Assembly: GCF_009725235.1 (NCBI RefSeq)
Contig: NZ_WJFC01000012.1
Location: 1 to 64,000 of the forward strand
Length of the DNA: 64,000 nucleotides
Source of the DNA: Scytonema sp. UIC 10036
GTDB taxonomy: Bacteria; Cyanobacteriota; Cyanobacteriia; Cyanobacteriales; Nostocaceae
Reading direction: 5' to 3'
Positions 24,685-31,285 of the stretch are shown here, piece by piece (position 1 is the stretch's first letter; every line of letters starts with the position of its first letter). The notes beneath the pieces were generated by a model. That model saw nothing but the letters and a program-made list of their open reading frames with translations. It was not told the origin of the DNA and searched no databases. A program made the position numbers and the translations under genes.

Positions 24685-25593
24685 TTAATTAGAATTCTCT
24701 TGCAGCCAAGTCAGCAAATCTGATTCATTAGAAAAATCTAATAGTGCAAGAGCTAAATTCTCTAGTTGTGTTACTGATAATCGAGCCATACGTTGTTGCA
24801 ATTGCTGAGTGACTCCCCCTATGCGGCGTTCAAGTTGACGCAAAATTAACTGTAGTGCTTCTTCCTGCTTAGCTTCCTCTTTGACTTCTTCGCGAACTTC
24901 CTCTTTGACTTCTTCGCGAACTTCCTCTTTGACTTCTTCGCGAACTTCCTCGTAGTACCTTGTCTTCTTGATGTCAAAATCACTCATTCTGAACATTTTA
25001 GCTAACTCCTGACGGTTAATACGTGGTAGTTTGTACAGTACAATTGTTTCTATCAAGTCTAGCACTTGCTGTTGTGCGTGTTTGGGCAGTTGTGTACGTG
25101 CTTTGTCAACTAAAGTTTGTGCTGCTCGTGGAGTGCGTTTTTTTGTCTCCACAACTAGCTTCATGATTCCAACTCCCAAGGATTGTTCAGCTATATCCCC
25201 TAGCTCGTTTAAATACAAACACGTGACTTGCTCGCTTCCCAGTAAAGTCACAAATGGATCTACTTCCTTTGGTTCCATACTACGTCTGGCAAAAATCACA
25301 ACAGCACGCCACTTTTTAGTTGGCGCATAAAGACGTATGTAGAGAAAAATTTCCGAGAATAACCTGGCGTATAGTTCAGGATCTTTCTGAAATTGAACTT
25401 CAACAAAGAAAATCGGTTTTTCCTTTAAATTAGGAGTGGGAAGAAATATCCCATCTATCCGAAAAGCTGTTTGTTTTAATTCCACGGAAGCAAAATCATA
25501 AGCACTTGCTTCCGTTTTTTGCTGGGAAATAAGTTCAAAAAAAGCTTCCGGGAATGTTTGAAATAGACGGTAAAAAATCGAGTCAGTTTTCAT
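24685..25593 (-). CDS. Rpn family PD-(D/E)XK nuclease
   Basis: This 302-residue protein belongs to the Rpn (recombination-promoting nuclease / YhgA-like) group that is very common in cyanobacteria. The nuclease core is N-terminal: FRIDGIFLP supplies the Asp (about residue 47) and FFVEVQFQ the E-x-Q (about 65-67), a known variant of the E-x-K motif. IFLYIRLYAP and WRAVVIFARRSME follow. The C-terminal half is helical, with a charged coiled-coil tail of VREEVKEE repeats encoded by three identical 24-bp units, then LRQLERRIGG and a leucine-rich end. Rpn proteins cause DNA cleavage and recombination; whether this one is for defence or genome plasticity is not known. Confidence 0.85.
   Translation of the reverse strand: MKTDSIFYRLFQTFPEAFFELISQQKTEASAYDFASVELKQTAFRIDGIFLPTPNLKEKPIFFVEVQFQKDPELYARLFSEIFLYIRLYAPTKKWRAVVIFARRSMEPKEVDPFVTLLGSEQVTCLYLNELGDIAEQSLGVGIMKLVVETKKRTPRAAQTLVDKARTQLPKHAQQQVLDLIETIVLYKLPRINRQELAKMFRMSDFDIKKTRYYEEVREEVKEEVREEVKEEVREEVKEEAKQEEALQLILRQLERRIGGVTQQLQQRMARLSVTQLENLALALLDFSNESDLLTWLQENSN
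24873..24951. repeat. in-frame 24-bp tandem repeat in the Rpn gene
   Basis: Three identical 24-bp units plus a 7-bp partial encode the repeated octad VREEVKEE on the minus strand. The copies are identical at the DNA level, which suggests recent expansion. The unit is a multiple of three, so copy-number change would lengthen or shorten the coiled coil without shifting the frame. Confidence 0.9.
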
Positions 25594-25738
25594 GTCAGCT
25601 TAGATAAACATTCCTATTATTTTAGGAGGATGTGTGCCAAGCCTCAATTTATTTTTGTCTGGGCGATTGGGAGTCGCGCTATACAGGTAAAACCCACCTG
25701 TTTGAGTTTAAAATCCTTGATTCTTCATTAGTCTTTAG

Positions 25739-26431
25739 TTAAGGAACAATTTCTACCAATGTACCTTTTTGTACAACCTGATATAATTCCTCTACATCTT
25801 TGTTCTTCAAAGAAGGACATCCCAATGTCCAGTTCGTGCGATCGTCTATCATGTTGTCTGCACCTTGAGGAACACCGTGAATACCAACTTCGCCACCGAT
25901 AGGCTGATACCAAGCAATTTTACCTTGAGTTTTTGCTTGGAAATGTTTTCTCCAGGATTGAGGGTTGGGATAATCTAACCATAGAAACTTTGACCATTGC
26001 GGGTGAGGGTATAAATCTTTGATACGCAGGATACCTTCTGGAGTACGATTATCACCTTGTTGTAACTTATCTCCTGTTGGAGTCCCACCGAAAACTACAG
26101 GGTAAGATTTCAATGGTTTTTGATTGTAGTAAACTGTGAGTCGATACTTTGACTTTTCAATCAAAATAGAGGTTTTTTCCTTAACATTTGCACTATTAAT
26201 AAGTTGTGAAAGAGATTTGTTGTAGTTCAATAATTCTTTGCCTGTGGGAGGAACGTGCAAGATTTGTTGTGACGGACACCCTGTTAGACATAGTACCTCT
26301 GGAATTGACGTAAAGGGAACCATAAATCCCTGACGAGCTAAAAGAAAATATAGGGTGGCAAAACTGGCTCCTAATAAGGCAATTCCAAAAATATTCCTTT
26401 GGTTATTTTTGTAAAAACTTTTCCAACTCAC
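25739..26431 (-). CDS. L,D-transpeptidase (YkuD) family protein
   Basis: This 230-residue membrane-anchored enzyme acts on peptidoglycan in the periplasm. One N-terminal transmembrane helix (about 14-32, IFGIALLGASFATLYFLLA) is followed by the YkuD domain: ILIEKSKYRLTVYYNQKPLKSYPVVFG, then TPEGILRI and the active site GIHGVPQ (His near 185) with TLGCPSLKN (Cys near 205). The usual GC-I/V-R-M/L is here GCPSL, so the conserved arginine after the cysteine is missing; related cyanobacterial proteins may share this. Translation starts at GTG (26429-26431). It may form 3-3 crosslinks or attach proteins to peptidoglycan. Confidence 0.85.
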   Translation of the reverse strand: MSWKSFYKNNQRNIFGIALLGASFATLYFLLARQGFMVPFTSIPEVLCLTGCPSQQILHVPPTGKELLNYNKSLSQLINSANVKEKTSILIEKSKYRLTVYYNQKPLKSYPVVFGGTPTGDKLQQGDNRTPEGILRIKDLYPHPQWSKFLWLDYPNPQSWRKHFQAKTQGKIAWYQPIGGEVGIHGVPQGADNMIDDRTNWTLGCPSLKNKDVEELYQVVQKGTLVEIVP

Positions 26432-26774
26432 AGTATTTAATAAAATAGAAGTCTTTCTCTGCTAGTTTAGTTTGGAAAATTTTAAATCCGCAAGGAAATT
26501 TGTTTGAAAAGTTTTTAGAAGTGCTTCTAGTTTATACTGTGAAAGCCTAACAACTGTTCTTTTTCAGAATGGGTTCACAAAATTTGTAGGGGCGCAATGC
26601 CTTGCGCCCCTACTAAAGCGCTATTCTACAAAGGCTTTTGAATGCGCTTGCAGTTCCAAGAAGGAATGCGATCGCTGGTATCAATCGGTCATAATAATTA
26701 CAAAGGCGGCGGAGGCAAATATGCTAGCGCCCATTGAACTACCTGGCTTTTCTAACCTGGAATTCTGGTGAAAC
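26432..26774. other. intergenic with a perfect hairpin repeat
   Basis: No gene was seen between these divergent genes. At 26586-26613 GTAGGGGCGCAA and its exact complement TTGCGCCCCTAC flank a TGCC loop; part of the same element recurs near 52921-52945. It is a dispersed palindromic repeat. Confidence 0.6.
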
Positions 26775-27626
26775 ATGACTAACGATATGCGACGCGAGTT
26801 TAGCAACCGCGATGAACTAGTAACCTACCTCCGCGAACAATTTCCTGAAGCCGCACAACGCGATAACAACGTCAGTAAAACTGTAGGTGGACGCAAAGCC
26901 GCCAATAAAGTACTGCAAAAAGTAGATCCAGCACGCTATGGAAAAACACGTAACTTTTTCACAGGTGCTGTCACTCGGCTTTCTCCCTATTTTCGCTATG
27001 GTGTACTCAGTTTACGCGAAGTTAAGGACTACGCCCTAGAAAAAGTCAAAAACCAAGATGATGCCACAAAATTGGTTAATGAATTAGGTTGGCGCGATTA
27101 CTGGCAAAGGCTGTACGCCAAACTAGGTGATGGCATTTGGAAAGACCAAGAAGAATATAAAACTGGTTACACTCTTGCTGAATATGCGCCCGAACTACCC
27201 GATGAAATTAAACAGGGAACCACAGGACGAGTTTGTATAGACAGCTTTAGCCGGGAGTTGCGGGAGACTGGTTATTTGCACAACCATGCACGCATGTGGA
27301 TGGCAGCATATATGGTGCATTGGCGGCGCATCCGTTGGCAAGCAGGTGCAAAGTGGTTTCTCGAACACCTTCTTGATGGCGACCCAGCCAGTAATAATAT
27401 GTCATGGCAATGGGTAGCCAGCACCTTTAGTCACAAACCCTATTTTTTCAACCGCGAAAATTTAGAACGCTACACTGAAGGCGTTTACTGTCGCCAATGT
27501 CCTCTATACGGTCATTGTGATTTTGAGGGAAGTTATGAAGCAATAGAAGCAAAACTTTTTCCCAAAGGAGAATTTACCAAACAACCCAACAGCCAAAGTT
27601 GGCAGAAAGGGAAAAAGCGACGGTGA
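26775..27626 (+). CDS. FAD-binding domain of photolyase/cryptochrome, stand-alone, with four cysteines
   Basis: This 283-residue protein is equivalent to the C-terminal FAD-binding half of photolyases and cryptochromes. TRLSPYFRYGVLSLREV matches the family block that contacts FAD. WRDYWQRLY, RELRETGYLHNHARMW and MSWQWVASTFSHKPYFFNRENLERYT are the standard FAD pocket blocks. The N-terminal antenna domain is absent here but is encoded 112 bp downstream. Cysteines at about 154, 239, 242 and 248 (GRVCIDSF; CRQCPLYGHC) have roughly the layout of the 4Fe-4S ligands in bacterial iron-sulfur photolyases. Iron-sulfur binding is inferred. DNA repair or light sensing are both possible. Confidence 0.85.
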   Translation: MTNDMRREFSNRDELVTYLREQFPEAAQRDNNVSKTVGGRKAANKVLQKVDPARYGKTRNFFTGAVTRLSPYFRYGVLSLREVKDYALEKVKNQDDATKLVNELGWRDYWQRLYAKLGDGIWKDQEEYKTGYTLAEYAPELPDEIKQGTTGRVCIDSFSRELRETGYLHNHARMWMAAYMVHWRRIRWQAGAKWFLEHLLDGDPASNNMSWQWVASTFSHKPYFFNRENLERYTEGVYCRQCPLYGHCDFEGSYEAIEAKLFPKGEFTKQPNSQSWQKGKKRR

Positions 27627-27738
27627 TTCACAATCTAGCGTTGCTCTCTTACCTCCGTGTTCTCTGCGTCCTCTGCGGTTCAAAAAAATAAGTAAAACTA
27701 GGATTGCTATACCAACCATTCGTAAATCCACACATCCT

Positions 27739-28155
27739 ATGACTAAACCAATCATCTGGATACACGGCGACTGTCTCAGCCCTCGAAACCCCGCACTTGA
27801 AGAATACCCCAACGCACCAGCTATTTGGGTTTGGGACGAAGCTTTGATAGAAGAATGGCAACTCGGCTTAAAGCGCCTTACCTTTATCTACGAATGCTTG
27901 CTGGAATTACCTGTTGTCATTCGCCGTGGCGATGTCGCAAAAGAAGTTTTAGCTTTTGCCAAAGAGCACAATGCTAACAAAGTCGTCACAGCAGATAGTC
28001 CCAGTCCTCGATTTGATGCTATCTGTGACGAAATTGAACAATCTTTAGAATTGGAAGTCTTTGAGGTAGAACCATTTTTTGACTACGACGGTTATATTGA
28101 CCTCAAGCGCTTTTCTCGTTATTGGAAAGTAGCAGAACAATACGTATTTGAATAA
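27739..28155 (+). CDS. photolyase N-terminal (antenna) domain-like protein
   Basis: This 138-residue protein resembles the N-terminal alpha/beta domain of photolyases. It begins TKPIIWIHGDCLSPRNPAL, like the normal 'iWfrrDLRl.DN.AL' strand, then APAIWVWDEAL, LKRLTFIYECLLEL, LPVVIRRGDVAKEVLAFAKEH and KVVTADSPSPRFDAICDEI. It stops where the FAD domain would start. The FAD-domain gene lies just upstream on the same strand, so the two halves are encoded separately and in swapped order. A spacer of 112 bp contains a cyanobacterial repeat (CTCTGCGTCCTCTGCGGTTC). A complex of the two products is the natural guess. Confidence 0.75.
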   Translation: MTKPIIWIHGDCLSPRNPALEEYPNAPAIWVWDEALIEEWQLGLKRLTFIYECLLELPVVIRRGDVAKEVLAFAKEHNANKVVTADSPSPRFDAICDEIEQSLELEVFEVEPFFDYDGYIDLKRFSRYWKVAEQYVFE

Positions 28156-28354
28156 ATTTTGATTTTCCTCAAAAGGGTTCAAAAAGCGCTCTTGCTATGT
28201 TCTGAGTTCTCACCATAAACCTGATATATCGAATACACCTAAAATACGCGGGATCGATATGAAGTGAAAATTTCTGCCTTTTCCCGTGTAATACTTGGTA
28301 AATTGTTACGCCTAGCAATGTGTTCTCAGTAAGTAGGCACGGGTTAAGCCTAAG

Positions 28355-28613
28355 CATTCAGAAGCAATACCCAATGCCTTCCAAGTATAATCTGTCAACC
28401 GTATAGAACGGCAAACAGAGCCACGCTCACCGAACTTTAATCAACGGCTTTCCACTAACGTCAAGTCCTTCTAACCAATTAGTACTTTGGTGCCCTTGAG
28501 GACAAGTAACTTTTTCATTATCCCAAACGAGGCTGAAACTTAGAACTATCAAATCCTTGTTGCGCCTTCGTTTGCCAACTGGGGTCTACCCGCACCGGAG
28601 CGATAATTTCTAT
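28355..28613 (-). pseudogene. IS1182-family transposase relic
   Basis: On the minus strand the frame APVRVDPSWQTKAQQGFDSSKFQPRL continues after a frameshift as VWDNEKVTCPQGHQSTNWLEG, then LDVSGKPLIKVR and a further shift. This order (DPSWQ..., KVTCPQGH.S..W, H-G-x-P-I) is the middle of IS1182-type transposases, just before the CRxCPxRxxCT segment. Only about 85 codons remain, with at least two frameshifts, and no terminal inverted repeats were recognised. Confidence 0.6.
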
Positions 28614-28817
28614 ATCATACTGAGTTTAAGGTGTTCAATAAGGAACCTAATCAGAACCGCTACACTAGCAAGGCTTTGCTGAAAAAAGCGTTCCCGAAAA
28701 GTTAACGCCGACTTCCAGCCAGAATCCCCGCAACTTTAGTTCGGGAAGGTGGCTCAAGCCCACACCATACGTCCGCTTGTTGGGCTATTTTCGCACGCTT
28801 TTTTTCCTCTAACCAAT

Positions 28818-28912
28818 TTACCCCCCTTAATCCCCCCTTATAAAGGGGGGAAATTGAATTTCCAATTCCCTCCCCTTTCCAAGGGGAGGGTTAGGGTGGG
28901 GTAGAAATCCGA
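28818..28912. repeat. dispersed palindromic repeat cluster (TTACCCCCCTTAATCC family)
   Basis: Two adjacent hairpins are present. The first pairs CCCCCCTTATA with AAGGGGGG, and the second pairs CCCTCCCCTT with AAGGGGAGGG and is followed by TTAGGGTGGGGT. The same unit occurs at 34665-34763, 34794-34847, 35225-35315 and partly at 47741-47808 and 52504-52569. Confidence 0.85.
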
Positions 28913-29340
28913 CTAAAATCTAAAGTTTTGGATACCTCACCTCACCACTTTTAAAACATCCTCGTTATCTGTTTATCAAATTTACATATTTTTACATATT
29001 TTTTTTAAAGATCGACTAACTTATCCGAAATTCTAATTTTCCAAATTGAAGTTCTGATTATAGAACTCCAATTTGATTTTGAAAACATCTTGACAGGGCT
29101 TATGCATAGCCTCATTAAGGATATTTTGGGGAATTTACAACATATGAAATCCTCAAACTCCCGTTAAGTCTGTGCAAGTCTTTTTTAAGATTTAAAAGCT
29201 CATTTTGTCAGGTTTCGTCTGAAATTCTTTTCAGAAATCAGACAGGATTTCTATAGTTGGAATTCAACCGAAACAAATCAGAAATCATGAAAGAGCTAAT
29301 ATCTAACATTGCATCTGTAAAATGCGGGTTCTTGTCCAAC

Positions 29341-29673
29341 ATGAAATTTTTTAAGCCAATTCATCTATTAGTTTTAGTAAATACTAGCGCTGTTGTGCTT
29401 GGTTTTCCCCTTCAAGCTAAAGCAGGATGGTTGACTATCGGTTATGATGACATACAACGTCCAATATACATAAATAGTGAATCGGTTTATATAAAGGGTA
29501 ATTTACGCGGTGCTGAAATTAGATCTGCAACTATTGGACGTGCGCTCTTTGTAGTAAATTGTAGCACAAATAATTATTACATTCAAACCAATAGGGGAAA
29601 AACTACAGGTTATGCAGCACCTGGGACAGTTGCTGGTGTTATAGCGGCAGAAATTTGCGAAAACTACAGGTAA
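29341..29673 (+). CDS. small secreted protein, unknown function
   Basis: This is a 110-residue protein with a clear signal peptide: basic MKFFK, the hydrophobic LLVLVNTSAVVLG and an AKA-GW cleavage site near residue 28. The mature part of about 82 residues is mainly beta-type (WLTIGYDDIQRPIYINSESV), with two cysteines (VNCSTN and AEICENYR) that could form a disulfide. I preferred the ATG at 29341 because the signal peptide begins there; in-frame starts at 29257 and 29287 would put 28 polar residues in front of it. I do not recognise the family. Confidence 0.6.
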   Translation: MKFFKPIHLLVLVNTSAVVLGFPLQAKAGWLTIGYDDIQRPIYINSESVYIKGNLRGAEIRSATIGRALFVVNCSTNNYYIQTNRGKTTGYAAPGTVAGVIAAEICENYR

Positions 29674-29716
29674 TGACCAAGGTAGATAGGTGAGTTCCAC
29701 TTATAAAACAAATGTA

Positions 29717-30064
29717 CTAGAATGGCTGAATCATCCAAACCAGCATACCGAGAATTTGTTCAACAGGTGGAACTGGATAATCCATGACATCGAGTGTTAG
29801 GGTACTGTCTTCAAGTTTGAGAAACCGCCATTGTGTTCCCGTGCTAACACATCCATAAACAACTGGAATCGATAAGTGTTTGTTTTGATGAAACCGTTGT
29901 GCTGCTACCATTGTGGCTGCACATTGTCCCAGTCCGGTTTTGATGTTTTCTTGCTTTGCTTCAACGATCGCCACTACTGGAGCTTCCACTTCGATTTGTT
30001 CTGGCGATCGACTGATTAAAAAATCACAGTATCCATTAAATCGTTTATGATTCCTATAATGACA
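29717..30064 (-). pseudogene. 5'-truncated PD-(D/E)XK nuclease-like gene
   Basis: The frame is open from 30064 down to the stop at 29717 and reads ...RFNGYCDFLISRSPEQIEVE, then APVVAIVEAKQENIKTGLGQC, MVAAQRF and PVPPVEQILGMLVWMI. The Asp in GYCDF and the E-A-K in VEAKQ fit the metal-binding core of a PD-(D/E)XK fold seen in a family of about 200-residue cyanobacterial proteins. Roughly the first 80 residues are missing. A stop lies directly upstream and the ATPase gene starts only 21 bp further on. A 90-residue product from an internal GTG (29989) would lack the Asp. Confidence 0.55.
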
Positions 30065-30085
30065 TTATAACTTGACATAACTTAT

Positions 30086-31135
30086 ATGTTACAAGACATT
30101 ACTATTTTAAATTATCGTTGTTTTCAAGATTTCTACATAGATAATTTAGCACGTGTCAATCTTATCGTAGGTATGAATAACAGTGGCAAAACGAGTTTGC
30201 TAGAAGCTATCTATTTATTAGTGAATCAGGGCGGAATTCCTCGGTCTTTAATTGAAATGCTAAATAGTCGTGAAGCTCTAAAGAAATCGTTTAATAAAAA
30301 TTTATCCAATCAACCTTTCCGTATCTATAATGAAGAACTTAAGAATATATTTCAAGGTTATCAAATTAGCTCTCACCATCCAATTCGGATAATTTCTCAA
30401 AAAAAAGACCCATTATCACTTGCAATTGAACCCCAATTAAGCGATCGCTATCTTTTAAACTCTGATAATTTTGAAATTGTTTTTTCCTATGGATTACAGC
30501 TTGAAAATCAGATAATTATTCATAGTGATGGAACTATTAGAGGTCAAAATGGACAATTTTTAAGCTCTAATTATCCCAGTAAATTTCTTACTATTAGCAC
30601 TCTAAGTTTTGATGAAATGGCTGAGTTATGGAATAGTATTTTATTAACTCCTAAAGAAAACAAAGTTGTAGAAGCTTTACAAATTTTAGAGCCATCTATA
30701 GAACGAATTGGTTTTACCAGTCACCCGACTTCTACTTATAGTATTCTACTTAAGTTAAGTGGAAATTCTCATCCTATTCCCTTAACAAGTATGGGAGATG
30801 GAATGCGCCGTATTCTTGCTATTGCTATAGCAGCAGTCACAGTTGAAAATGGTTTTTTACTTGTGGATGAAATTGACACAGGATTATACTATCAAACTCA
30901 AACCGATATGTGGCATTTTGTTTTGGAAGTCGCAAAACAACTTAACATACAGGTATTTGCGACAACACACAGTTGGGACTGTATAACTGCATTTGCAGAA
31001 GCTGTTGCTCAATCAGAGGATCGTTCTGTTGGAAAACTATTTCGTTTAAGCCGACGTGATGAAAATATACGTGCAGTTGAGTATACGCCTGATGAATTAT
31101 CTATTGCTGTAAACCAAAGTATAGAGGTGCGTTAA
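30086..31135 (+). CDS. RecF/OLD-like AAA ATPase
   Basis: This 349-residue ABC-type ATPase belongs to the group usually paired with a TOPRIM or DUF3226-type partner. Walker A is GMNNSGKT (29-36) after ITILNYRCFQDF. The signature-like block is LTSMGDGMRRILAIAIA, Walker B FLLVDEIDTGLYYQ, and the H-loop VFATTHSWDCI. The coiled-coil or Zn-hook insertion is short. The stop codon overlaps an ATG (TAATG) that opens a partner gene reduced to seven codons, so the normal two-gene unit is broken. Such ATPases are frequent in defence islands, often guarding nucleases; the role here is inferred from family and position. Confidence 0.85.
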   Translation: MLQDITILNYRCFQDFYIDNLARVNLIVGMNNSGKTSLLEAIYLLVNQGGIPRSLIEMLNSREALKKSFNKNLSNQPFRIYNEELKNIFQGYQISSHHPIRIISQKKDPLSLAIEPQLSDRYLLNSDNFEIVFSYGLQLENQIIIHSDGTIRGQNGQFLSSNYPSKFLTISTLSFDEMAELWNSILLTPKENKVVEALQILEPSIERIGFTSHPTSTYSILLKLSGNSHPIPLTSMGDGMRRILAIAIAAVTVENGFLLVDEIDTGLYYQTQTDMWHFVLEVAKQLNIQVFATTHSWDCITAFAEAVAQSEDRSVGKLFRLSRRDENIRAVEYTPDELSIAVNQSIEVR

Positions 31136-31158
31136 TGCCAAAAGCTTTATCAACGTAG
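31135..31158 (+). pseudogene. stub of the ATPase partner gene
   Basis: ATG overlaps the ATPase stop (TAATG) and reads MPKALST before TAG. MPKAL is how I remember DUF3226-type TOPRIM partners of these ATPases beginning. The stop is supplied by the left arm of a palindromic element that starts at 31155. After the element the sequence could read KVLVIFDAKTEE, loosely like the LLVVEGKDE strand of that family, but this is weak. Confidence 0.4.
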
Positions 31159-31224
31159 GTTGGGTTGAGGAACGAAACCCAACACAAGAATTCATGTTGG
31201 GTTTCGTTCCTCAACCCAACCTAC
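31155..31224. repeat. 70-bp perfect palindromic element
   Basis: Two perfectly complementary 30-bp arms (starting GTAGGTTGGGTTGAGG and ending CAACCCAACCTAC) flank a 10-nt loop CAAGAATTCA. It is a MITE-like or REP-like hairpin of a type I associate with cyanobacterial genomes, here sitting inside a translationally coupled gene junction. Confidence 0.9.
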
Positions 31225-31285
31225 TAAAGGTATTGGTTATTTTTGATGCTAAAACAGAAGAGACAGCAAATACTGAGTATTTATA

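Larger units (their letters stand above)
28156..29340. other. gene-free region with transposase relic and dispersed repeats
   Basis: This 1.2-kb stretch has no intact gene. It contains an IS1182-like relic (28355-28613), unassigned sequence at 28620-28800 where very short frames are found on the minus strand, a palindromic repeat cluster (28818-28912), and A/T-rich DNA upstream of the next gene (28913-29340). Confidence 0.6.

Noticed and set aside
25683..25701. ACAGGT/ACCTGT hairpin after the L,D-transpeptidase gene as a terminator
   Set aside because: The stem is only 6 bp and there is no T-tract on the minus-strand side.
28169..28357. 62-codon minus-strand frame beyond the transposase relic
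   Set aside because: No family resemblance and no start signal; it lies in decayed mobile DNA.
28640..28800. Possible SymE-like toxin relic on the minus strand (LPELKLRGFWLEVGVNF)
   Set aside because: Only about 20 residues look similar, the frame is short with no start, and the resemblance may be chance.
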